Assembly: GCF_051380875.1 (NCBI RefSeq)
Contig: NZ_JBNYXW010000003.1
Location: forward strand, 270,862 to 334,861
Length of the DNA stretch: 64,000 nt
Source of the DNA: Janthinobacterium sp051380875
Lineage (GTDB): Bacteria > Pseudomonadota > Gammaproteobacteria > Burkholderiales > Burkholderiaceae_D
Reading direction: 5' to 3'
In this document: positions 16,055-24,615 of the stretch, piece after piece
Layout of the letters: each line of letters opens with the position of its first letter
How positions within the stretch are numbered: the first letter of the stretch is position 1
Notes under the pieces: model-generated
Database searches by the model: none
The model's input: only the letters and a program-made list of their open reading frames with translations
What the model was told of the DNA's origin: nothing
Program-made: the position numbers and the translations under genes

Positions 16055-17725
16055 TTAGGCGGCCAGGCGTTTCAGGCCGGCGCTCTTGCCGGCATGTGCT
16101 GAACCTGCGGCGCCTGTCTTGCCGCCGGGCATGGCGACACGGCGCGGTGGCGGCATCTTGCCGAAATTGAACAGGCTCACGGCTTGCGACAGGCTGGCCG
16201 CTTCTTCCGCCAGGCGCGTGGCGGCTGCGGCCGCTTCCTCCACCAGGGCCGCGTTTTGCTGGGTTACCTGGTCCATGTGGGCGATGGCCTGGTTGACCTG
16301 GTCGACGCCGATGCTCTGTTCGCGCGAGGCGATGGAAATTTCCTGCATGATGGCCGTCACCTGCTTGACCGAGCTGACCACCTGCTCCATGGTGGCGCCG
16401 GCGCGGTTGACCTGCAGCATGCCTGCGCCTACCTTGCCGACGGAAATTTCAATGAGTTGCTTGATATCTTTCGCCGCCACCGACGAGCGCTGCGCCAGGT
16501 TGCGCACTTCGCCCGCCACCACGGCAAAACCCCTGCCCTGCTCGCCGGCGCGGGCCGCTTCCACGGCCGCATTCAGGGCCAGGATATTGGTCTGGAAGGC
16601 GATGCCTTCGATCAGGCCGATGATGTCGACAATCTTCTTCGACGAGGTATTGATTTCGTCCATGGTGGTGATCACGTCGGCGACGATTTCGCCACCCTGC
16701 ACGGCCACTTTCGAGGCGGCCACGGCCAATTCATTTGCCTGCACGGAATTATCCGCATTCTGTTTCACGGTGGACGAGAATTCCTCGATGCTCGACGCCG
16801 TCTCTTCCAGGCTGGCTGCCTGCGATTCCGTGCGGCCCGACAAATCCATGTTGCCGACGGCGATTTGCCTGGTTGCCACGGCCATGGTTTCCACGTTGAT
16901 GCGCACGTCGCGGATGGTGGCGATCAGGTTGCTGTTCATCTGCTGCAGCGCGCGCAGCAATTGCCCCATTTCATCGGTGCTTTCCGTCTCAAAACTGCCC
17001 GACAGGTCGCCGGCGGCAATCGCCCGCGCACCGTTCAGGGCCTTGCCCAGCGGTTTGAGCACCGAAATGCGCAAGGTGTACCAGAGGAAGACGTTGATCA
17101 GGAAACCGACCAGGGTAGCGCCGAAGATGGCGTAATTGGTGATCTTGCCGCCGCTGGCGAACAGGCTGATGATGCACACCAGCAATTGCATGCAGTTGAC
17201 GATGGACGTCGCCATCCAGATGCGCAGGTTGAGCGACATGTGCGTCAGGCTGTGCAGCAGGTGCGCCAGGCCCGGGCGCACGATCTGCCCGTTCTTGATG
17301 ACGATCTTGCCGCCTTGCTTGCTGCGGATGGCCGCGTAGGCTTCTTCGGCCGCCTTGACCTGATCCTTGTCGGCTTTCACGCGCACCGACATGTAGCCGG
17401 TGGTCTTGCCCGCTTCGCGAATCGGCGTGACGTTGGCGCGCACCCAGTAAAAGTCGCCGTTCTTGCAGCGGTTCTTGACCAGTCCCGTCCACGGCGTGCC
17501 CGCCTGGATCGAGGCCCACAGGTCGGCAAACGCCTCGGCCGGCATGTCCGGGTGGCGCACGATGTTTTGTGGCGCACCGAGCAGTTCTGCCTCGCTAAAG
17601 CCGCTGACCTGGCTGAAGTACGGGTTCACATACACGATATTGCCGTTCATATCCGTTTTCGACACGATGGCCTGATCGTCCAGGACGAGGACTTCACGGT
17701 TAGTCACTGGCAAATTTTGGCGCAT
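16055..17725 (-). CDS. PAS-containing methyl-accepting chemotaxis protein (Aer-like energy-taxis receptor)
   Basis: 556 residues from the ATG at 17725, chosen because AGGAAG lies about 8 bp upstream. A further in-frame start at 17785 would overlap the predicted promoter's leader. The N-terminal PAS domain (about 10-115) has the Aer-like run NIVYVNPYFSQVSGFSEAEL and RHPDMP. Two membrane helices lie at about 170-215, followed by HAMP (about 225-275) and the MCP signalling domain with the hairpin tip IAFQTNILALNAAVEAARAG. In Aer the PAS domain binds FAD and senses redox state; FAD binding here is inference. It lies at the head of a run with hemN, the TauE-like gene, ccoI and ccoS. Confidence 0.9.
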   Translation of the reverse strand: MRQNLPVTNREVLVLDDQAIVSKTDMNGNIVYVNPYFSQVSGFSEAELLGAPQNIVRHPDMPAEAFADLWASIQAGTPWTGLVKNRCKNGDFYWVRANVTPIREAGKTTGYMSVRVKADKDQVKAAEEAYAAIRSKQGGKIVIKNGQIVRPGLAHLLHSLTHMSLNLRIWMATSIVNCMQLLVCIISLFASGGKITNYAIFGATLVGFLINVFLWYTLRISVLKPLGKALNGARAIAAGDLSGSFETESTDEMGQLLRALQQMNSNLIATIRDVRINVETMAVATRQIAVGNMDLSGRTESQAASLEETASSIEEFSSTVKQNADNSVQANELAVAASKVAVQGGEIVADVITTMDEINTSSKKIVDIIGLIEGIAFQTNILALNAAVEAARAGEQGRGFAVVAGEVRNLAQRSSVAAKDIKQLIEISVGKVGAGMLQVNRAGATMEQVVSSVKQVTAIMQEISIASREQSIGVDQVNQAIAHMDQVTQQNAALVEEAAAAATRLAEEAASLSQAVSLFNFGKMPPPRRVAMPGGKTGAAGSAHAGKSAGLKRLAA

Positions 17726-17796
17726 GGTCGCGGCTTCCTGATCAAATGAATAGGTAATTGGTGAATGAGACTTGCACGATTGCAAGAACGAAGATC

Positions 17797-17838
17797 AGTG
17801 TAAGGAGTCGTCCAGGCAAATTTATTGATGTAGATCAA
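17797..17838 (-). promoter_or_regulatory. Fnr-dependent class II promoter of the chemoreceptor-hemN-ccoIS run
   Basis: TTGATGTAGATCAA at 17825-17838 is a near-perfect Fnr box. A -10-like TACACT lies at 17802-17797 on the minus strand, 32 bp from the box centre. This is the same spacing as in the ccoN promoter and gives a start near 17790 with the box at about -41.5. Confidence 0.85.
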
Positions 17839-17989
17839 AATCCTCCAGATTGGCTTGCCTAATTTGCCGTGGCAAACCAGCGTGTGCCAGTTTCGCCGGG
17901 CCAGGTTTTCGTTTACAGTGCCAATTTGCCAATTTGCCTATTTCTTTTGCCAAGCATCATATTTTTAGTGCGGTCATTACTGGAGCAGC

Positions 17990-19213
17990 ATGGGTTTTTT
18001 CGATTTCTTTCGCGCCCGCCCGACGCCTGACGGCTTTGCGCACGCCGTGCTGCGCCAGGTTCGCCAGCGCCACCCGGCGCGGCAATGTCTGTACGAAGCG
18101 CAGCCGTTTCGCATCGTATTTGGCAGCGATGCGCAGCAGATTTTCAACCTGGACCATGCCTACCGCGATTACTGCGCCGCGCCGCGCAAGCTGCGCACGC
18201 AGGTGCTGCAAAATCACCTGGCCGGCATCGACGTGCCAGCCTTGCCGGCCAGCTTTGCCGAGGCCCGCGAGCACCTGATGCCGATGATCCGCAGCCGCAG
18301 CCAGGGTGATTATCTGCGCCTGCTGGCGCTGCAGCAGCCGCCGCGCCCGGCGCTGGCCGATGCCTGGCGTGCGCTCGACGACGATGCGCTCATCTTGCTG
18401 GCCCACGACACGGCGTCGTCCATGGCCACCATCGGCCAGGCCACGCTGGCGCAATGGGGCGTGACGTTCGAGCAGGCGCTGGCGGCGGCGATGGACAATC
18501 TGCGCGCGCGCACGCCGCACAGCTTCCTGGCGCTGGGCGATGGCTTGCTGATGGGCGAATGGCACGATGCCTACGATTCCTCGCGCCTGCTGCTGCCCGA
18601 CCTGCTGTACCGCGCCTGCCAGGGCGGCGAGCCGCTGGTGATGATCCCCACGCGCGGGCGTTTCCTGCTGGCGTCATCGCATAATGTGGCGGGCCAGCTG
18701 CAGATGATTGCCCTGGCCGACAAGCTGATGCAGGATGAGGGCCGGCAGGTGTCGCCCGCCATGTATGGCGTGCGCAATGGAAAAATTGTCGCCTGCCAGC
18801 CCGCGGACGCGGCGGTCGCCGCAGCGCTGGCGCGCCTGCAGGCGATGCTGCGCGCACATCACTATGGCGAGCAGAAGCAAGAGTGGGACCAGCTCAACGC
18901 GCAGCGCGGCGAGAACGTGTGCGTTGCCGCCTGCATGCTGTTCCAGTCGAAGGGGGGCGAGCGCGAGGGTGTGGTCTCGCTGGCGACCTGGACCCGTGGC
19001 GTCGATACCTTGCTGCCGCGCACCGATATCGTGGCCATGGTGGTGCCGGCGGACAATGGCGGCGACAGCGCCACCAAGTTGCTGGCGTGGGACGATGCGC
19101 TGGCCATCGGCGGCGAGCTGATGCAGGAAGTCGAATGCTATCCCGTGCGCTACCGCGTGCGCGGCTTTCCTGCGCCACACGCGCTCGCCGCTGCACCGGC
19201 CTGGGACAGCTGA
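17990..19213 (+). CDS. DUF1444 (YtpQ-like) family protein, function unknown
   Basis: 407 residues, soluble, with no signal peptide. The segment GDGLLMGEWHDAYDSSRLLLPDLL and the later 'MIPTRGRFLLASS' resemble the DUF1444 family, known mainly from Bacillus YtpQ. No catalytic motif is recognisable. It is transcribed away from the chemoreceptor gene. The 200-bp intergenic region contains a tandem GCCAATTT repeat at 17920-17935 but no clear promoter of its own that I can assign. A short perfect hairpin (7-bp stem, 19214-19231) follows the stop without a T-run. Confidence 0.65.
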   Translation: MGFFDFFRARPTPDGFAHAVLRQVRQRHPARQCLYEAQPFRIVFGSDAQQIFNLDHAYRDYCAAPRKLRTQVLQNHLAGIDVPALPASFAEAREHLMPMIRSRSQGDYLRLLALQQPPRPALADAWRALDDDALILLAHDTASSMATIGQATLAQWGVTFEQALAAAMDNLRARTPHSFLALGDGLLMGEWHDAYDSSRLLLPDLLYRACQGGEPLVMIPTRGRFLLASSHNVAGQLQMIALADKLMQDEGRQVSPAMYGVRNGKIVACQPADAAVAAALARLQAMLRAHHYGEQKQEWDQLNAQRGENVCVAACMLFQSKGGEREGVVSLATWTRGVDTLLPRTDIVAMVVPADNGGDSATKLLAWDDALAIGGELMQEVECYPVRYRVRGFPAPHALAAAPAWDS

Positions 19214-19326
19214 CGCTGCATTCCTGCAGCGCTTACTCGATTAGTCGTTTAATCGCTTAGTCGGCGCCCGCCGTCCGGCAACACGCCGACCACCTTGTCG
19301 CGGTCAGATAGACGCGCGGGCGCGGT

Positions 19327-19758
19327 TTAGGTTCCCGGCGCCTCGGTGGGCGTGGCTGGCGCAGCGCGTGTCACGTCGCGCACATTCTTTTGCACGGCCA
19401 CGGCTGCAAACAGGCTCAGCAGGAATGCCATGGCATAGAAGCCCTTTTCACTGTTTTGCAAGCTGGCGTTCCACAGGCCGACCGTCAGCAGCAGCAAGGC
19501 CAGCAGCACGGAGATCCAGCACAGGCCAACATAGATGCCCGTGACGGCAATGCCTTCCGTGCGGTCGCGCACGCATTTTTGCAGCGAGATGGCGGCGAAC
19601 AGGCCATACATGAGGAGCGTAAAGTAATAGCCCTTCTCGTTGAGCGCCATCGTGGCGTTCCACAGGCCGGAAAGGTAGGTGATGACGCCAATCAGCATGG
19701 CAGCCCAGGAGGCGCCGATAAAGGCGCTGCTGGGGCGTTGGATGGGGGATGGCAGCAT
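19327..19758 (-). CDS. YiaA/YiaB-family inner membrane protein
   Basis: 143 residues with four hydrophobic helices arranged as two repeats. Each repeat contains the pattern GLWNA-x-L-x-EKG(Y/F)Y, which is the signature of the YiaAB domain. The function of the family is not established. The ATG at 19758 is preceded by GGAGAC; longer in-frame extensions upstream are Cys/Pro-rich and unconvincing. It lies 85 bp after the DUF808 gene on the same strand. Confidence 0.85.
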   Translation of the reverse strand: MLPSPIQRPSSAFIGASWAAMLIGVITYLSGLWNATMALNEKGYYFTLLMYGLFAAISLQKCVRDRTEGIAVTGIYVGLCWISVLLALLLLTVGLWNASLQNSEKGFYAMAFLLSLFAAVAVQKNVRDVTRAAPATPTEAPGT

Positions 19759-19843
19759 AGAGTCTCCATGGACGGGCAGGCGCCGCAGGCATGGCCGGGG
19801 CGGCAGGCACGGATGCGCCTGCCGCTCCATCAGAACAGAAAGC

Positions 19844-20791
19844 TTATTTGCCCGGTTTGAGCCGGCGCAACAAAGCCGACACGGCCGTGACGCCAGCGAG
19901 CACCAGGCCGCCGGCGATGAGGCCAGCAATGGCGTTGATCAGGCTGGGCGTGACGGCCGCCAGCACGGGACCGATGCCAGCGACGCTGCCAAGCGCCACT
20001 TCGGCCTGATGCAGCATGCCGCTGGCCCATGGCCAGCCGTGGGTGAGGATGCCGCCACCCACCATGAACATGGCCAGGGTGCCCACCACGGAGAGAAATT
20101 TCATCAGTTTCGGCGCCGCCGAGACCAGCATGCCGCCAAAGCTGCGCACGCCATCCATCAGCGCGCCCGCGCCCTTGCGCGCGGCCAGATAAAAGCCGGC
20201 ATCGTCGAGCTTGACGATGCCGGCCACCAGGCCATACACGCCCACCGTCATGATGATGGCGATGCCGACCACGACGGCCACCTGCTGCGCGAAAGTGGCC
20301 GTGGCCACCGTGCCCAGGGCGATGACGATGATTTCCGCCGACAGGATGAAGTCGGTGCGGATGGCGCCCTTGATCTTGTCCTTTTCCAGCGCCACCAGGT
20401 CGACCTGCGGATCGCGCAGCGCCTGCGCCAGCTCGGCCTTGTGGCTGTCGTCCGGATGCAAATATTTGTGGGCGATTTTCTCGAAGCCCTCGAAGCACAG
20501 GTAGGCGCCGCCCACCATCAGCAACGGCGTGATGGCCCACGGCGCAAACGCGCTGATGGCCAGCGCGGCGGGCACCAGGATGACCTTGTTCTTCATGGAA
20601 CCGACGGCGACGGCCCACACCACGGGCAGTTCGCGCTCGGCGCGCACGCCGGCCACCTGCTGCGCGTTCAGGGCCAGGTCGTCGCCCAGCACGCCGGCCG
20701 TCTTCTTGGCGGCCACCTTGGTCATCAGGGAAACGTCATCGAGGATGCTGGCGATGTCGTCGAGCAGGGCCAGCAGGCTGGAGCCGGCCAT
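19844..20791 (-). CDS. DUF808 (YedI-like) inner membrane protein
   Basis: 315 residues with several membrane helices and the DUF808 N-terminus 'SLLALLDDIASILDDVSLMTKVAAKKTAGVLGDDLALNA' (landmark only). 'RELPVVWAVAVGSMKNK' and a C-terminal GH-rich segment follow. E. coli YedI is the named relative; its role is unknown. It is likely co-transcribed with the YiaA-like gene downstream. Confidence 0.88.
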   Translation of the reverse strand: MAGSSLLALLDDIASILDDVSLMTKVAAKKTAGVLGDDLALNAQQVAGVRAERELPVVWAVAVGSMKNKVILVPAALAISAFAPWAITPLLMVGGAYLCFEGFEKIAHKYLHPDDSHKAELAQALRDPQVDLVALEKDKIKGAIRTDFILSAEIIVIALGTVATATFAQQVAVVVGIAIIMTVGVYGLVAGIVKLDDAGFYLAARKGAGALMDGVRSFGGMLVSAAPKLMKFLSVVGTLAMFMVGGGILTHGWPWASGMLHQAEVALGSVAGIGPVLAAVTPSLINAIAGLIAGGLVLAGVTAVSALLRRLKPGK

Positions 20792-20972
20792 CTCAGCGCG
20801 CTCCCACGGTGGTGGATGGGAATGTTGGAGCTAGGAAAGTGTTGTTTTTCATGATGTTATTCTTGGTTGTGCAGCAAGGGACAGCGTGACCCTGATCTTA
20901 CCCCAGGGATGGCCGGCAGGGCCGCACGGGGCGGGGTAAAATTGCTCTACTTCATCATTTTCTGGAAACCGC

Positions 20973-21614
20973 ATGCACTTTGCCACCTGGATCACCTTCG
21001 TCATTGCCGCCTCCATCATCGCCGTCTCGCCCGGCTCGGGCGCCGTGTTGTCGATGTCGCATGGCTTGTCGTACGGGGTGAAGAAGGCCAGCGCCACTAT
21101 CCTCGGTTTGCAGCTGGGCCTGCTGGTCGTGCTGGGCATCGCCGGCGCCGGGGTGGGTTCCCTGCTGCTGGCCTCCGAAGTGGCATTCAATATCGTCAAG
21201 ACGGTGGGCGCGCTGTACCTGATCTACCTGGGCCTGTCGCAGTGGCGCGCCAGGGTGGCCGTGGCCGGCGACTTGCATGCCGAGGCCGTGCTGCCGTCTG
21301 GCCGCCGGCGCGTGCTGACGGGTTTTTTGACGAATGTGACGAATCCGAAAGGCATCATCTTCATGGTAGCGGTGTTGCCGCAATTCATCAGCGCCAACGC
21401 GCCGCTGCTGCCGCAATTGCTGATACTGGCCGTCACCATGTGCAGCATCGACTTGCTCATCATGCACGGCTACGCATTCCTGGCGTCGTCGATGCAGCGC
21501 TTTTTTCGCGATGCCCGCGCCGTGAAAAAACAGAACCGCTTCTTTGGCGGCTTGCTGATGGCCGTCGGCGCGGCCCTGTTCTTCGTCAAGCGCGGCAGCC
21601 ACGCGGCGTCCTGA
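20973..21614 (+). CDS. LysE/RhtB family amino-acid exporter
   Basis: 213 residues with about six transmembrane helices. The N-terminal signature SPGSGAVLSMSHGLSYG corresponds to the PGP-x6-G region of the RhtB group, and 'FLTNVTNPKGIIFMVAVLPQF' is the second family motif. These carriers export amino acids or similar metabolites by proton exchange. The substrate cannot be told. The gene appears monocistronic and is divergent from the DUF808 gene. Confidence 0.88.
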   Translation: MHFATWITFVIAASIIAVSPGSGAVLSMSHGLSYGVKKASATILGLQLGLLVVLGIAGAGVGSLLLASEVAFNIVKTVGALYLIYLGLSQWRARVAVAGDLHAEAVLPSGRRRVLTGFLTNVTNPKGIIFMVAVLPQFISANAPLLPQLLILAVTMCSIDLLIMHGYAFLASSMQRFFRDARAVKKQNRFFGGLLMAVGAALFFVKRGSHAAS

Positions 21615-21729
21615 AGCCGGGCAACATGCAAACATTTGTAAGCTCGCTTGCGATGCCGGCCGAAGAAGGCTGTACTACAGCTTGTAATCCATTTTTGTCA
21701 TTCGTGTACGTCCTGCCTGGAGCGCTGCC

Positions 21730-23574
21730 ATGCGTCCGACCCTCTCTCTCCCCCTGCTGAAAACGCTGTGCGCCGTGCTGCTGTCGTCGGCGTGTACCTT
21801 TGCCCTGGCACAGGATCCACCCGCCCGCGTGGGCCGCATCTCGACTGTCGAAGGGCAGGTGCTGGTGCGTGCCGGCGATGGCGAGGCGCAAAACGCCTTG
21901 CTGAACTGGCCCGTCACCACGGATAACCGTTTGAGCACCATGCGCGGCGCGCTGGCCGAGTTTCGCGTGGGCGCGGCGGCCGTGCGCCTCGACGGCGATT
22001 CCGAGCTGGAAGTGAGCGAGCTCGATGATGACAGTTTTCGCTTGCACCTCAGCTATGGCAGTGTCAGCGTACGCGTGCGCAATCCGGACGCGCTGCGCGG
22101 CCTGGAATTGACGACCAGCCAGGCCCGCGTGACCCTGAGCGAGCCGGGCTGGGTGCGCATCGATGCCGAGCGCCAGCCCGGCACCAGCGTCGTCAGCGTG
22201 CTCGAAGGCGCGGCCGAGGTCGATGGCACCACGGCCAGCGTGACCTTGCGTGCCGGCAAGCGCGCCGAACTGACGGACGGGGAAGTGCGCACGGGCGCCT
22301 TGCAGCGCGTGGCCTTTGACAACTGGCCCGAAGCCTTGCCCATCGCCACGCCAGCCTTGCGCTATGTCACGGCCGATACCACCGGCTATGAAGAGCTGGA
22401 CCGCTACGGCGCCTGGCAGGATGATGCGCAATACGGCCCCCTGTGGCTGCCTAGCAGCGTGCCGCTGGGCTGGGCGCCGTACAGCGATGGACGCTGGACC
22501 TGGATCGCGCCGTGGGGCTGGACCTGGGTCGACAACGCGCCGTGGGGCTACGCGCCCTCGCATTACGGCCGCTGGGTGCTGCGCGGCCAGCGCTGGGGCT
22601 GGGCGCCGGGGCGTGAACGCGCACGCGTGCCTTGGGCGCCGGCGCTGGTGGGCTGGGTTGGTGGCAGTAATGGGCCAAATCACGGGCCAAATCATGGGCC
22701 ACAGCATGGCTCGCGCCCCGGCGTGGGCTGGTTCCCCCTCGCGCCGCACGAGCGCTACGTGCCCGGCTACCGCGCCAGCAGCGAGTATGCACGCCGCCTC
22801 AACCGCTACGCCGATGGCCGCCATCCCGTGGCGGGCGAGCGCGAACGCCGCGATGGCATGAGCATGCTGCCCGGCGAGCGTTTTGACGGGAAGCGCACGG
22901 TCGACGTGCCGCGCCGCAACCGCACCACCATGCCGCCGCCCGTCATGCAAAGCTTGCCCTTGAGCACGGCGCCACCGCCCGCAGCCAATTGGCAGCGCCC
23001 CGTCCAGGCGCCGCGCATGGATAACGTCCCCCGGCGCGACTGGTCCAACCGCCCTGGCCGCTTGCAGACGGATGATGGCCAGACGCACATGGCGCCCCGT
23101 CCGGTGATGCCGAACCGCCCGCCCGTGCCCGCCGTGCCATCTCAGCCGCCGTCGCCCGCCGTGCCGGCCCAGCCCGTGATGCCAGCCATGCCGCCCGTGC
23201 AGGAGCATGTGGGCCGATCACCCGCGTGGCGTGGCGAGGAGCGTCCGCGCGCCGATGCGCCGCGCGCCGAACGGCCACAGCGCCCCGTCATGGAGCGTCC
23301 TGCCGACGCGCCGCGCCCTGACGGCGGCCACTGGGAGCGCGGCAACCGCCGCGAGGTGCAGCAAACGGCGCCGCCCCCGGCCGCACCGCCCGTTGCCGCC
23401 CCACGGCCCGCACCGCCGCCGATGCCGGCGCCGGCCGCGCGTGCGCCGCAGGAAGCGCGCGGCGAACGCGCCAATCCACCGCGTGAGCGGACCAATGAGC
23501 GGAATAATGAGAGGGGTAATGAGCGCGGCAACCCCGGGCGCAACGGCCGGCAGCAGCAGGAAGCGGAGCGCTGA
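21730..23574 (+). CDS. Secreted FecR-domain/DUF6600-like protein with long Pro/Arg-rich tail
   Basis: 614 residues. A signal peptide (about 1-27, ending LALA-QD) is followed by a FecR-like beta domain (about 35-180). A Trp-rich region (about 215-300) carries repeats such as YGPLWLP, GWAPYSDGRWTWI and GWTWVDNAPWGYAPSHYGRW, as in DUF6600 proteins. The last 300 residues are low-complexity Pro/Arg/Ala. A 12-bp repeat (three copies, 22672-22707) encodes GPNHGPNHGPQH. No sigma factor or TonB receptor neighbours it, so it is unlikely to be a signal-transducing FecR. An extracytoplasmic or envelope role is inference. Confidence 0.75.
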   Translation: MRPTLSLPLLKTLCAVLLSSACTFALAQDPPARVGRISTVEGQVLVRAGDGEAQNALLNWPVTTDNRLSTMRGALAEFRVGAAAVRLDGDSELEVSELDDDSFRLHLSYGSVSVRVRNPDALRGLELTTSQARVTLSEPGWVRIDAERQPGTSVVSVLEGAAEVDGTTASVTLRAGKRAELTDGEVRTGALQRVAFDNWPEALPIATPALRYVTADTTGYEELDRYGAWQDDAQYGPLWLPSSVPLGWAPYSDGRWTWIAPWGWTWVDNAPWGYAPSHYGRWVLRGQRWGWAPGRERARVPWAPALVGWVGGSNGPNHGPNHGPQHGSRPGVGWFPLAPHERYVPGYRASSEYARRLNRYADGRHPVAGERERRDGMSMLPGERFDGKRTVDVPRRNRTTMPPPVMQSLPLSTAPPPAANWQRPVQAPRMDNVPRRDWSNRPGRLQTDDGQTHMAPRPVMPNRPPVPAVPSQPPSPAVPAQPVMPAMPPVQEHVGRSPAWRGEERPRADAPRAERPQRPVMERPADAPRPDGGHWERGNRREVQQTAPPPAAPPVAAPRPAPPPMPAPAARAPQEARGERANPPRERTNERNNERGNERGNPGRNGRQQQEAER

Positions 23575-23748
23575 CGCCAGCAGCCATCGCGCCTGGCCGC
23601 GCCATGGCGAGCTCAGGGCGCAAAAGCGGCAGTTCGTCACATGCCGGAAGAAAAGCGGTGCTGGGTTCTCTACCGTGGTGACATTGTTGCCACGCAGCGT
23701 GGCAGCAGCGATTTTTCCGGCTATTTTGTCCACGCAAAATGGTTTTTC

Positions 23749-23775
23749 GCCAGCTTACCCGGCTGGCTTTTTTTT
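23749..23775 (+). terminator. Rho-independent terminator within the 327-bp gap before ybeD
   Basis: GCCAGC, a 7-nt loop, GCTGGC, then eight T. It ends transcription from the FecR/DUF6600 gene 175 bp upstream. The rest of the gap (23575-23901) holds no gene that I can support. A -10-like TACAAT at 23826-23831 may be the promoter of ybeD. Confidence 0.75.
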
Positions 23776-23901
23776 GCCGCCACGGGGGCGCCAGGGTAAC
23801 GGGCGCGCCCGCCATCAAAGTTGGCTACAATACGCTTTTATGCAGCCGCCGCGCGATGTGCGCTGCGCCGCCTGTCCTTACCGGCACTGATTGGATTTCC
23901 T

Positions 23902-24198
23902 ATGCAAACCACCCCTCCCAGCGAACAGACGATTCCTCACAGCGAATCGCTGATCGAATACCCGAGCGATTTTCCCATCAAAATCATGGGCCCGACGCAT
24001 GTTGACTTCGCCCCCACCATGCTGGAACTGGTCATCATCCACGATCCGACCTTCCATGTGGGCCGCATGGAAGAGCGTCCATCGCCGAAGGGCAATTACA
24101 CGGGCCTGACCGTGACCGTGCGCGCCATCAGCCGCGAGCAGCTCGATGCCCTGTACATGGCGCTGTCGGGCCACCCGATGGTCAAGATTGTCATGTAG
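23902..24198 (+). CDS. ybeD: YbeD-like DUF493 family protein
   Basis: 98 residues from the ATG at 23902; an in-frame ATG at 23821 would add an atypical Arg/Ala segment. The body LIEYPSDFPIKIMG is followed by 'GNYTGLTVTVRAISREQLDALYMALSGHPMVKIVM', which is typical of the small ferredoxin-fold DUF493/YbeD family, found next to lipB in many proteobacteria. A role near lipoate synthesis is assumed from position only. Here it is separated from lipB by a regulator gene. Confidence 0.9.
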   Translation: MQTTPPSEQTIPHSESLIEYPSDFPIKIMGPTHVDFAPTMLELVIIHDPTFHVGRMEERPSPKGNYTGLTVTVRAISREQLDALYMALSGHPMVKIVM

Positions 24199-24560
24199 GC
24201 AATTGATCAGCGCTTCGCGTGCCTGGATGGCGGCCGCTTCCACTTCCAGCCAGGCACGCAAGGCGCGCATGGATTGATCAGCTACACGCCGGCGCTGGAC
24301 GCCAGCGTATCGAACAGGCGCAGCCCTGCCCACTTCCTGCAGCACCACGCCGTCACCCTTGATGACGGCGCATCGGCATCGGCAAATCCTCGTCCATCAC
24401 GCCGCTCGCCGGCTCCGCCAGCGGCAAGCCCGTCTGCGCCAGCGCTGGTGTGGCCGGCAAGTTCCCTTCTCCATGCACACGACCTCCATCCCGATCCCGA
24501 TAGCGGCGTGGCGCGCCCGATTGGCGCACCAGAACGGTGAGAGTAAAATGTTTGTGGTGT
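24199..24560 (-). pseudogene. Possible decayed LysR-type regulator remnant
   Basis: This 417-bp gap carries no intact gene. On the minus strand, pieces in different frames resemble the end of a LysR-type effector domain: 'AIGIGMEVVCMEK', then a short stretch with LAEPASG, then 'ALRAWLEVEAAAIQARE', which looks like the usual C-terminal FxxWLxxEA helix. Several frameshifts and stops break it. The match is by eye and weak. Confidence 0.3.
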
Positions 24561-24615
24561 AATACGAAGTGCCAGTCAACAGAAAATTCATTGGACCACT
24601 TGGACGATCATCATC

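Noticed and set aside
19214..19231. Hairpin after the DUF1444 gene as terminator
   Set aside because: The stem is perfect but only 7 bp and has no T-run after it.
22672..22707. CRISPR-like short repeats
   Set aside because: Three 12-bp units without spacers inside a coding region; they encode a GPNH peptide repeat.
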